From Styela clava (lineage: Eukaryota > Chordata > Ascidiacea > Stolidobranchia > Styelidae), in NCBI RefSeq assembly GCF_964204865.1, contig NC_135261.1, positions 7,936,001 through 8,000,000 on the forward strand: a DNA stretch of 64,000 bases, written 5' to 3'. This document shows positions 1 to 11,001 of the stretch, one piece after another. The translations under genes and the position numbers were made by a program. Position 1 is the stretch's first letter, and every line of letters starts with the position of its first letter. The notes below the pieces were generated by a model. The model did not search any database and was not told the origin of the DNA. It was given only the letters and a program-made list of their open reading frames with translations.

Positions 1-227
1 TTGGACAATCACACAAAACATGTAACGGAAAATGTAAAAATATATTGCATCTAACAACATGAAAAATTTCAGGAATTGTCCTGTAGTGTCACTTGGAATA
101 GCCCTAATATGTAAAAGTTAATTATGTTTTTTCACAGATATCCAAAATTGACACAGAAATCTGGAATACTATAGTATTTTCAAAACTATCTTTTACTTCC
201 TTTACAAAACTTTTACTTCCTTTACAG

Positions 228-1013
228 ACGACTTGGAATACATTGCCCATGTTCGTACAGAGAATTTCATGACGCACAACCTGATTTTACAGTTTTTATT
301 ATCAAATATTTTATGATGTTAATTGTAGGTAAGTGTTGAAATTTCATTTGTTAAATTCATAGTAAAAATTACTATTGTTGAATAGATAATTAAATTAGTT
401 ATCGGCAGAGAAAAACTAAAGGGGTGCTTATACGTGCATAACTTAATTCTAACTGCTACAACTCTAACCATGCTGAGTTCTTACGATGACAAGAGCGTAC
501 GATTTGTTGGAGTCGTCCTATATGCGGATTTTTATAAATTCACAGTTTTATCGCATTTTTAGGCGGTCGTCTTTTATACAAAATCGACTTATATGTGAGG
601 ATAAACGATAATTGACCTTTAGTAAAATTATGAGTGACCCGCTGGAACACAAAGATATGCTGAATCTATATAGTATGCCGACCTTCAAAAACAACAGCTC
701 ATTACACATCAGCAGATGCCTCTCGATGCAGCTTCATTCAGAGTGAAATATGTGAAAATTGCCCTATAAAAATAAAAAAGTTATATTCATGTTTTTTTGT
801 TTAGGTATAACATCAGGATTCTGGATATGGTCAGGTAAGACTTTTGAGTCATGGGGAAAATTTCGCAGGCGGTTATGCTGTTGTCTGAAACCACGTAACG
901 CAAGGTCGAACAAGAATGGCAGCGTCACAGTTCACATGTTACCTGGACAACAACCATCCCATACTAATCCTAACGGAGGTCGTCACATGTACATTAGAGG
1001 TCAAGCTATGTGA
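228..1013 (+). CDS. fzd: Frizzled-family Wnt receptor, 3' end only (last two coding exons)
   Basis: Two exons, 228-328 and 805-1013, join in phase; the rest of the gene lies upstream of the window. The first encodes the third extracellular loop and start of the last membrane helix (HCPCSYREFHDAQPDF, then FIIKYFMMLIVG). The second continues with GITSGFWIWSGKTFESW, which holds the KTxxxW motif that Frizzleds use to bind the Dishevelled PDZ domain just inside the membrane. A short basic, Cys-rich tail follows (RRRLCCCLKPR) and ends in GQAM. The loop and helix 7 look closest to vertebrate FZD5/FZD8 from memory; the subtype is an inference. The usual C-terminal PDZ-ligand ending of FZD5/8 is absent. 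The stop at 1011-1013 is followed within 20 bases by AATAAA. Family assignment is firm; the gene is partial only because of the window edge. Confidence 0.9.
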
Positions 1014-1032
1014 AAGGGATGACTCATAAAAA

Positions 1033-1038
1033 AATAAA
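1033..1038 (+). terminator. Poly(A) signal of the Frizzled gene
   Basis: AATAAA lies 20 bases after the Frizzled stop codon, repeated at once as AATAAATAAA. A second AATAAA is at 1216-1221. The closeness of the first implies a very short 3' UTR. Confidence 0.55.
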
Positions 1039-1221
1039 TAAATGCTGACTCATACCAGGTGCGGAGAATGGTGTATAAAGTATAAAACGCAAGAAATTGA
1101 CACATTTCAGATGTTACCCAATGAATATGTTTTGCTAAAAATAGGAAGCGCATACATAGATTCATACTGAAGAGAGTGTACCACACAGCAATGCTGCCCC
1201 ATTTTCTGTATTTTAAATAAA

Positions 1222-3109
1222 TGGTTGCAAAATTTGGAAGTATATTAAGATATTATTTATCCCATAACAGTACAATATATGAAAGAATATTAATTCTTAT
1301 TGTGGAAAAAACATTACTTATAGTTGCGTATGCTTTTCCACCTAAAGCGGTCATCAAATTTAGCACTATTGAGCATTCTTATCCCAAGTTAGGTGAAGTA
1401 AGAAATCATCCATATTTTGTTCACAAGTTTTTTTATGGTTAGTCTAGGCTTGTTGAAATCGAATGTGACACGATCTGCCTGAACTTGCCAAAAGATTTGA
1501 TGACTTGCTATCAAATAGCGTTTGGTATTAAAGTTGAACGTTTGTTCCTTTTTGGTGTTCTTTATAATTAGATTAATCACAGATTCACCTGTTTTCAATT
1601 GTAATTAAAAAAAATCTCCTTTCATATGATTTTTGTTACTTTTACAAAACTATTTTACCTTTACTGAACAACTTACAATTCATTTCAAGCTCTGCTATTT
1701 TCCTACTTTATTTTATTAACGCTTGGGCAATTTCCTTTTGAGCAAGTTTTTTATTCATTCTTTTCATCATGGCAATAACAAAACACAAATGTGTAATCGG
1801 TTACTATATTCACAGTATTGCAGTAATAAGTGACATTTCCAATTCGTTGATGACATTAAGTTATTTGTGTTGTTCCAGAGGTACTGATTATGTCATATAC
1901 TTACACATGTTATGATTTTAAAATCAGTAACCCCTTTACATTATCATAATGACTGGGTATTAGTTCTTAATTTAATTTTTCCAGTATTACATAGTCATCT
2001 AGCTTTTGATCTATTTTCAGCATTCAAAAAAATTGACTTCTGTTCCTAATTCCGATGTTGAATTAATGACAGGGATTCGAAATTAGACTGGTAACAGTAC
2101 AATACACTGATATCTTTTTTGACAATTTTTATTTTCAATTTATGTTATTTGAATATGACTTAATCCATATGATGCCATCGCATCGTATTTTTTTGAATTT
2201 CTTGTCATTTCACCTATAATGAAAATTTAATAAAAATATTGTGAAAAGGCATATACCTTTTCTGTGAATACAAAAGGCCTTACATAAACATTGAAATCCA
2301 GTGAGTATGCCTGTTCAAGCATGATGCATATATGAACGATCTTTGTATGGAAATAATACTGGATGTTTGGTTTGGTAATAAAGAATAAATATTAAATTTT
2401 GATGTGAAATTCATGTAATTTTGTCATCTAGTTATTTATTGCCCACCATTCATTGTCTTACATGGCATTATCCTCCGCATATTTGTCTACGATCTTGAAT
2501 AACAACCTTGTGACTATACGAAGTTGGAAATATTTCTTCTTTATCATTATCACCCATCTTGTACTTTTGTAGATAAATTTAACTAAATACTCTCTTTTCT
2601 GTGTTTCATTTAATCAAAATTCTTTTTCTGTATTGCCCGTTTTATCAGGGTATAATCAAATTTTTTTAATGTTTCCTATTTTCACACTGGCAAATTAAAT
2701 CATTTTTACACAAAGTTTTTCATATTATCATCACAATTTCGTTTTTTTTTTTTTTGAAAATCAAATCTCATGAGATATTCAACTTTGAATGATCGTCTTT
2801 GAATTATACTCGACAATTAAGCATAAATCATGCATAATTTGAAGATAATTTTGTTCATATTTGTTTTTATCTTCTATCATTTCGCAGTACAATTTTTAAC
2901 TGAGCAAATTAACATGAACAAACAAACGAATCCGCTTGCCTTTCTTTTGTGTGACGTCACGGTCGAGATGACGTCTTTTTATGTGTACAGTTGCTTATTT
3001 CCCAGTCAGAAGTTTTTTGTCACTAGCAATCGGGTGTGGATCATAGTCAAATCATGCTGGTATGATGTGGTTAATTATGGCCCATACACGATAAAAGCAA
3101 TCAACTTCT
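1222..3109. other. AT-rich intergenic stretch, no gene seen
   Basis: Open frames here are short and lack family signatures or plausible splice partners. A palindromic TGACGTCA (2952-2959) followed by TGACGTC (2969-2975) is the only recognisable motif pair; it matches the CRE consensus but no promoter is evident beside it. Confidence 0.5.
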
Positions 3110-3425
3110 AACTGCGTTATATTTTTTGTTTTTTTACAAGAAGAGATCTTTAAGTTAGTATTATTTTATCGTTTTTTGATCTGTAATTCATCTCCGAAAT
3201 GTATTTCCAAGCTTGAACTATTGATAATCCATGCCCACTTCCGAAGGTATGGTTTACCCGTATTCTATGCTTGGACTAGAATATTTCAGAGATGATTATA
3301 TTTCTCTACCATTTTAATTGCCTGTTACTGAACCCTAATGCTTTTGATGTTTTCAAGTGTTTATAAGGTGGTTCCACTCAAGCAAATAAAGTACCTGTTT
3401 TACAAACGATTTCTTTACTGTAGTT

Positions 3426-3785
3426 CAGGGGTGTGAAACCTTTAATACATGATGGCCAGATTGAAAGAACTGGGTGAAACCGCGGACTGCACTTTTATTC
3501 AAAATAGGCTATCTAGTAGTCGCGTGCACAAAAATTTGGTTATTGATCACTCTACATTCGTTGTTTGCACAAGCTAGCATTGTGAAATCATAGGCATCAA
3601 TGATAAATTATACTCCGGTATAGTCTTCGCAACGCAAAGAGACTGAAATTACTCGTACGTACCAGATTAAATTGAAACTCGTTTCTCGGGCCGCACATCT
3701 TTCAAAATTGGCACTTCTCCGCGGGCTGCACAGTTTTTTCGTGAGAGCCGCATTTCCCCTGTCGGCTGCAGGTTGCACACTCCTG
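3426..3785. mobile_element. hAT-type MITE, copy in first tandem unit
   Basis: The element starts CAGGGGTGTG(A)AACCTTTA and ends GGTTGCACACTCCTG, imperfect inverted ends typical of hAT elements. It is flanked by a perfect 8-bp target duplication CTGTAGTT (3418-3425 and 3786-3793). It has no transposase frame. Relatives lie at 4330-4695 and 34769-35005. Confidence 0.88.
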
Positions 3786-4329
3786 CTGTAGTTAGAACCA
3801 ATTCCTGTAGGCTGATGAAATCAGCTGGTTATTGTTGTCAGCTTGTTACTCAGTTTTGCAATAACGAACTCTTTTTGTTCGAATGTAGGATAACGGGAAC
3901 GGATTTTTCTGAGAATCAAGTTTTGTAAGCCGGACTTTTGCGCTCATGTACTTGTGACAAAATTTACCTGTTTCCATGTTAATATTTTTAAATTACAGCA
4001 TTAGAAAATAACTGCGTAATATTTTTTGTTTTTTTACAACAAGAAGAGATCTTTAAGTTAGTATTATTTTATCGTTTTTTGATCTGTAATTCATCTCCGA
4101 AATGTATTACCGAGATTGAACTATTGATAATCCATGCCCACTTCCGAAGGTATGGTTTACCCGTATTCTATGCTTGGACTAGAATATTTCAGAGATGATT
4201 ATATTTCTCTACCATTTTAATTGCCTGTTACTGAACCCTAATGCTTTTGATGTTTTCAAGTGTTTATAAGGTGGTTCCACTCAAGCAAATAAAGTACCTG
4301 TTTTACAAACAATTTTTTTTACTGTAGTT

Positions 4330-4695
4330 CAGGGGTGTGCAACCTTTAGTACAGGAGGACCAGATAGAAATAACTGGGCGAAACCGCGGACCACACTTTT
4401 ATTTAAATTAGGCTATCTAGTAGTCGCAGGCACAAAAATTTGGTTATTGATCACTCGGAATGCGTTGTTTGCACAAGCTAGCGGTTAAGGCATTGAAATC
4501 ATAGGCATAAATGATAAATTGGACTCCGGTATAGTCTTGCAACGCAAAGGGATTGAAATTACTCGCACTTACCAAATTAAATTGAAACTCGTTTCTCGGG
4601 CCGCACATCTTTCAAAATTGGCACTTCTCCGCGGGCTGCACAGTTTTTTCGTGAGAGCCGCATTTCCCCTGTCGGCTGCAGGTTGCACACTCCTG
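4330..4695. mobile_element. hAT-type MITE, copy in second tandem unit
   Basis: Same element as at 3426-3785, with left end CAGGGGTGTGCAACC and right end GGTTGCACACTCCTG. It has the same flanking CTGTAGTT (4322-4329, 4696-4703). The left end is closer to a perfect inverted repeat than in the first copy. Copied by tandem duplication rather than by a second transposition. Confidence 0.88.
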
Positions 4696-4920
4696 CTGTA
4701 GTTAGAACCAATTCCTGTAGGCTGATGAAATCAGCTGGTTATTGTTGTCAGCTTGTTACTCAGTTTTGCAATAACGAACTCTTTTTGTTCGAATGTAGGA
4801 TAACGGGAACGGATTTTTGTGAGAATCAAGTTTTGTAAGCCGGACTTTTGCGCTCATGTACTTGTGACAAAATTTACCTGTTTCCATGTTAATATTTTTA
4901 AATTACAGCATTAGAAAATA

Positions 4921-6594
4921 ATAAATTTCCCGAAGAATATCTCAGTTTTTGGAAGTTGAACTGTAAAACACTGCGTTCCTGCACAATTGCTTTCCCGTAA
5001 AAGTATGTTCTTGCAATGCTTCCGGCACCATTGCGCTAACTTTATTCTAGCAAAATTCCGTTTTCTAGAAAATACATTCATGCAATGGTTCGTCCTTGTG
5101 AATTAGCACTAATTTCTCGCATAGGCTAAAGCTGTTCTCGTAACCTAGCTGCTACAGGTGTAATCAGCCTTACGGAAGTAAAGTTGGAAGTTTATTCCTG
5201 GATTGAATTCCACTTACCAGTATCACGTTATACGTTGTATAAAATTCGACTTTCAGTAAATTCGCCAGATTTCATGCTCCCCATACCCAAGTATGAACTT
5301 TTCCCCGAGCATCGACTTCCTTGTTTACTTCGGGACATTGACCAATCAGCAAGATGCAAAAAGTGACGTAACAATACTCTCTTTTCGCTTCCGGTCGGAC
5401 ACTTTCAAGCGTGGTCGTAAACATTACCTCGTTTTCGCGTTTTTGAACTCAATTCGTTAGTTTTCTGTTGTGTTTCAGAAACTTAAATATAAATCAGATA
5501 ATTCAATGATCACTCTGTCTCCCTGGGAGTTTTAATTGCAGTAATAAAAAATTAGTGTAGAAATAGCTTTGATAGACTAGGCTAAAATTCTTTACCGGTA
5601 CTTTCAAAAAAGATTGTTGTATGCGATGAATTATAATGATGGTTTGAAACACATACCCCATCTTGCAGGCGCTAACTCGCAAAAGCACTCCTAAAATAGC
5701 CCCGAAAATTTTGCAATGCTAAAGTATAGGAAAAAATTTTCGGGGGTCAAAGGTCCATTGGATTGAGAATTCATTTTTATTCGATTCTTGAAGATTTTCA
5801 ACATTGATTTTTAATTCGTAAAGTAGGCTATTGCTACCATATCACATTTAGACGAATGATGATAACTGTACTCATCCATCGCGATTTCGAACAGGTTTAT
5901 GAAGCTATCCGTCAACACCGTTGAATTTATAAAGGCGGTTGAATCAACCACAGGTACAGCAGTTGGTATCACCAGGTTAGAGATACCGTATATTGCGGAC
6001 GGACTGTAGGCTACCATAATATAACATACTGTATATCGGCCTTCTTCGGCTAGAAATGGGCCTTATGACGTTTTTTGCTGCCATAGCGTTTATTATTACA
6101 GGTTTGAGATCTTTTTACATTTATGCTATTACCAAATATACCTGCGTCAGCGTAGATATATTATTTGTAACTGCAATCTTGTATTTACCCTTTACAAATT
6201 ATTTATGGCGTCATAATATATTAGTAATTTGAGAATATACATTATGATGTCATCATGCATTTACGGACATGTATGGCGCGAAATTGGATTTTTACATTGT
6301 TTAAAATGCAAAACGTAACATCGAATTATGACTGAACAAACCCCCTAAACGAAATTCAGAGTACGCCACTGGTAGAATACCTAAGATGGCTTTATTTTCT
6401 TTGATTATCTGGAATAAACACGTGGTATATCTATGTAGCATTACCACATTCTGAAGTGCGGCTGAAATTTTCAACGGTTGCTTCATGGTGTTCAGCGTGA
6501 GAAGCGCAGCGATGTTGATTGCCTTGCCTCAGTTTGATTTCCGTTGGTCGGTTACGAGCGATAGCACTGCGCCGTGGGGTGGTTAACGGCTCCT
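4921..6594. other. Intergenic stretch, no gene seen
   Basis: No open frame here shows a recognisable domain or splice partner. A short inverted pair, CCCGAAAATTTTGC (about 5701) against AAAATTTTCGGGG (about 5734), could form a hairpin or be a decayed transposon. The segment just before 6594 shares GGTCGGTTACG with the SINE family described at 17873 and may be a SINE scrap. Confidence 0.4.
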
Positions 6595-6763
6595 CAGTGG
6601 TGGGATTCAGCCGGTTCTATAGAACCGTCTCACGGAATTTTATGAGATCAGCAAACCGGTTAGCATTACTGGTTACTCTCAATGACTTTTTGTAACAGAA
6701 CCGGGTAAAAAATATGACTTTTGTGATGAAACCGGTTGACAAAAAAATTTAATCCCAACACTG
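6595..6763. mobile_element. Short hAT-like MITE
   Basis: The left end CAGTGGTGGGATTCAG and right end TTTAATCCCAACACTG form an inverted repeat over about 13 bases with one mismatch. The interior repeats ACCGGTT-like words. No clean 8-bp target duplication was found, so the superfamily call rests on the CAGTG termini. Confidence 0.55.
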
Positions 6764-6906
6764 CATACATTTAAATAGGAAACTATCAGCTCGCTGATTA
6801 TCTTGGACCCGATTAATAAACGGACGAAAACCTTCCGGATAAATATGGTATATCTGAAATCCCAAATTGTTCTGAGATACAATTCCGCCCGACGGCGCAC
6901 TTAGGC

Positions 6907-7305
6907 TTGTTGAACATCAAAATTGCGCAAAGCAATAGAGCCTTTTCGCGTCAATTTTTTCATAGGGCAATTGTGGTGAATATTGTTCCATATGGATTTA
7001 ATTTGGTAGCTTCAAATCTATGTGACTTTTGTAATGTGCATGTTGAGAATGTCAATCACCTATTCTATGAATGTAACTACTCAACAATATTCTAGAAGAA
7101 ATTGAATCAGTGGATGTATGTAAAAAGTTGCATTAATTATGCCTTCACGAAAATTGAATGTTTTTTAGGATATAGTCGGAATTTTTTTGACCTGATATGT
7201 AGTTGTGCTTTGCTTGCTGACCGATTTTATCTATACAAATGTGAAATTGGTAAAAGAAGGTCGAAGCTTAAAAGTTTTTCAAACATTTTTGACATTATAA
7301 TATAG
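6907..7305 (+). pseudogene. LINE reverse-transcriptase ORF2 C-terminal remnant
   Basis: One reading frame, broken by an in-frame TAG at 7093-7095, encodes a peptide with CDFCNVHVENVNHLFYEC. This is the Cys/His pattern (CxxC..HxxxxC) found after the reverse transcriptase in non-LTR retrotransposons. The frame resumes after the stop (KKLNQW), consistent with a Trp codon mutated to TAG. No upstream polymerase motifs are present, so this is a 5'-truncated dead copy. The short Cys/His block resembles the one in the LINE at 18585, but the two are too diverged to call one family. Confidence 0.6.
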
Positions 7306-8837
7306 AATGAAACAATATTGGCAGTGGAAAATAGAAAAAATACGCAAATATAGAAAAAAATGGAGAATTTTTGGTATATATTTAAAATATATAATAAATG
7401 TGATATTAAATATATTTGAGTATGTGTTATTATTTGCATTCTCTATTACGTTTGTATGATATTAATACTCAATATTGTTTAATGTTTTATTCAAATCAAA
7501 TTTGAATAAAACAAATTTGACATTATAAAAGAGAATGATATTGGCACTGAAACAAAGGAAAAATAAACAAACATAGAACAAAATATATCAATAACATCCA
7601 TTAGTCAGTATCAAGTTGTGTGACACAAAAATCTTTCTGATTATTTGTCCATCTTTAACCATAGTGTCCCTAAAATAAAATTACTCAATACTTAGACTTT
7701 ATCCTATCCTTCTGAATAATCATATGAGATAAGAAATTATTTCCAATCTCCCCCATTAAAGAATACTAAGATTTATATGTATGCGATGCAGTATATAATT
7801 AAATTCAGAAAACGTTGAACATTAGAACTTGAATGCTATGTTGTTCACAATGCCGCCCGAGGGAGAATGTTTGAAGAATCGAATTCACGAGAAAATGGCA
7901 TGTGATACGATCCAGACTAAAATGTTTTTGTGAACAACAAACTCACTAAAATGATATGTTATGGGAGCCCGTGGTTTACGCGTCAATTTTGTTGCGTCTT
8001 TCTTTCGTTAATTTACCTTAGGACAGGTGCTCATCTGCGAAAAATGTACTACCAAATATACTATGCCAAATTCCACAAAACGGAGATTCTTGGAAAAGAT
8101 AATTTAACATAAAATGTTCGATAACAAACAGGTACCAACCACTACTGTACATTGAATGAATGCGAATCAGTAGCTTGTCTACTGAATGGAACAAAAACAT
8201 TTTGGGCGAAGCAAAAAACGGAAAGCGCAGTCGAACATGGAGGCCTAGGGTAAACAGCTTTTTCCTCGGTTTACAATAAATCGTCATGTAACACTGTATT
8301 TAAGAAATACCTTCCACAAGAATAAATTACTCTGAAGTATTCCTGTTAGTAAACATTAATGATACACAGAGTAGGTAAAGTACGTATTTTGTATATATAT
8401 ATACCTTAAACTTTAGAGAGATTAATCGTGTCTAATTGAGATTTTATTTTTTCCCGATATTCTATAATTAGACCAAGTTTCTCCATTTAATGAAATAATA
8501 CGAAACACGAAGGAGAAAGGTAGATATTTTTGTTGTATCGCCAGTAAAAATCCCAACATTTTCTAGGTCGCATGCATTGATTCTATCCAATTGAATAAAC
8601 TCGAAGGGAATTTTTCAAACTCCTATTACCACATTACTCACTCAATAGAATTGAACGTTGGAAATTTTGTGGGAAGTATTTTGAAAATAAGGTCGACACA
8701 CAAACTGATGGCATAACTTTCTATAGATAATCATCAAATTCAGTGGTTTTATGTTTTACTCAGAACAATCACAATTGCTATATAAAAGGTCTGACACGAG
8801 ACGAAACTTTTGCCGGCATATTTTCCGTAGAACAGTG
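7306..8837. other. Intergenic stretch, no gene seen
   Basis: Very AT-rich. A loosely repeated segment (GACATTATAA..GAATGA..ATATTGGCA) occurs near 7290 and again near 7520, possibly the duplicated 3' tail of the adjacent LINE remnant. A short (TA)n run lies near 8393. No coding signal is recognised. Confidence 0.4.
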
Positions 8838-8912
8838 TCCGCATAGCCTTGTGGTCGAAGCGTTGGCATCGCAGAATATATTTCTTGGGTACGAACCCCA
8901 TGCCCACCACCT
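8838..8912 (+). mobile_element. Decayed tRNA-derived SINE head
   Basis: A tRNA-like A box (TAGCCTTGTGGTC, 8844-8856) is followed 31 bases later by a B box-like GGTACGAACCC (8888-8898). The flanks do not fold into a full tRNA cloverleaf by eye, so a SINE remnant is more likely than a tRNA gene. Confidence 0.45.
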
Positions 8913-11001
8913 CACCCTGTGTCTATTATTCCCTTACGTTGTCTATGAGTGCTTGCACATAGAATTGTTCAGTGTGATGGTGTGAAAATGCCTCATAAAC
9001 GAGAAAAGTGAGTATCACGCCACCAAAACGATTATACTTACTTATTATCTGCTTGGTTACAAATCAGTTTTGGACTTTAGAATCTAATTTTCGACTGCTA
9101 ACAATTTTCTTTGTTCTGCTGCTAACCCGTTGCGTTTTGGTTGAAATTTCTTGTTTTATGTTTTTAAACTATTTATCGTAACTCGACTCGTATTTTCATT
9201 GTAAAATAGTGTTTTTTGTTAGCAACGGCGATTTTGTGTTGCTAAGAGCCAACGATTTAAAATACCATGCATTCCTGGACAAAAACGAGAGATGTCGTCA
9301 TTTAATTTCACTACAAGAGAGAAGAAATTTCTCTCGTTTTTTGTTTTCTTTATTCCTCTACTGAGTCTACGAAAATAGAGAAATTTTTGCCAAAACCGCA
9401 CCCTTCCCTTTAAATAGGCAATTACTACTTGAACAGAACCGCCAGTGACCGTAAGAAGTAATTATCAAACTGAAGTGGGTCATTGTGGCATGAACGAAGC
9501 AGCTTCAAGAAGCATTATGAAGTCGCGAAAGGAAATTGTGTGTATGAAGCTGAAATATTAGCAGGCAATGTTTCAATTTGGGAATTATAAATTGGCGAGC
9601 TATATTGTTTAAGTAATTTAATACTGATAACATTCCGTAATAAGTGTTTGAGTAAGTATTTCAATTTTCTGTGCGTTAATAGTTAAATACTGTAAAGTAT
9701 AGTAAGTGATACTTTAAGCAGTAGCCATAAGATTTTCAGTTGGATAGAAAATTTGGACGTAACTTGACATGGAGTAATCTATATCAAATACAAAACAATA
9801 TGCCTACTGAATCTATTTACGTAACCGAGAAAGATTCTCTTTTAAAAGACGAGCCTTCAAATAGCTCACATTCGAATAGATATATATATGACGCACATTA
9901 AAATTCCATAAATGTGCTGTAGCTTATACTTTCATATGATGTATGAAATATTTGCAGCGGCTAAATGGATTTAGAAGTTTTGAAAACTATTTTAGAGCCT
10001 GTTCATTGTATGAAAAAAGACTGGTATATTCTCAAGCTGTCTTAATTTTTTAGAAATAAAAATTCGATCATCAACTCACGTTTGCTTTATCTTTGATCCT
10101 GGGTTAATTTTTATTATTTTCCAAAACATTTCGCATAAAATATTCATGCATCCCATGGGATGAAAATGTATTGCTTTCGTATTATCGACTCGCAATATCA
10201 CGAAAATTGTCAAAATAAACAGCAAGCCTCTCAAGTGCGCTGAGTCACCCCCTTTTCAATATGATCAAGTACAAACCTTTGATAGCACTCCCCAAAGTTT
10301 CAGAATTGATGTTGTGTGTTTTTCGTGAATAAAATTTGTCACCGTTTCTTTGTATTAAGTATGCATTGTGTGAAAATAATGCTCTTGAAATAACTACGAC
10401 GCATCTGGCCGATGGTGTCATTAAAATAATTTCAGCAAAGAATATTTTGGACGTAAACATGACGCCTCTCTCGCTCACTCGTTTTCAACTTTAACTACCG
10501 GTATGTTCTGTTTATAGTATTTATAGAACGTAGATAATACTGGTAAAATTGCCCGCGTTGTTGTAGATTTTGCAGACATGTTCATTTGTGTGCAGCATTT
10601 GCAGGCTAATTTTGTCTTGTAGGGTTTAAATTATTTGGTAAATGTACACATTGAGTACATAGGATTATATCTGAAACTCTTTTAATAGCATTAGGTAATC
10701 CGTAACAATTTAAGATCTGTCGTTACCTTAGCAAAGATGTTTTGACGATTTTGATTAGGAATATTAAAACGCTACAAATACAAGTCAAATAATAGGTGAA
10801 AGGTGAATAAAAATGGGGCAATAATTTACCTTATCCCAATATAACCTGAACAAAATTTAAAAAAGCAGAAAATGAATTACGGGAAATCTTGTTTAATCGT
10901 AACATGTTGTTATCTCGTCACCTATATGTAGGCTACACCAGAATAAATAAAATATTTAGGCCGTTTGTTTGGCATTGATAAAATAAAGAAAGAAGAGCAG
11001 G
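8913..11001. other. Intergenic stretch upstream of the MARVEL gene, no gene seen
   Basis: No open frame here has a recognisable domain. A near-palindrome (GAGAGAAGAAATTTCTCTC, about 9316) stands out. The last hundred bases are presumably the promoter and 5' UTR of the following gene, but no core-promoter motif is clear. Confidence 0.4.

Larger units (their letters stand above)
3110..4920. repeat. Tandem duplication of a ~0.9-kb unit
   Basis: Two head-to-tail copies, 3110-4010 and about 4011-4920, each begin AACTGCGT(T/A)AT and end ATTACAGCATTAGAAAAT. They are nearly identical outside small indels, so the duplication is recent. Each copy carries the same hAT-type MITE at the same position with the same 8-bp target duplication, so the MITE was in place before the DNA duplicated. 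Divergence between copies is concentrated inside the MITE. Confidence 0.9.

Noticed and set aside
4519..4701. 60-codon frame in the tandem repeat as a gene
   Set aside because: It lies almost wholly inside the hAT MITE and only runs on into the right-hand target duplication.
8743..8985. 80-codon frame as a gene
   Set aside because: It starts without ATG and overlaps a decayed SINE head; no domain is visible.
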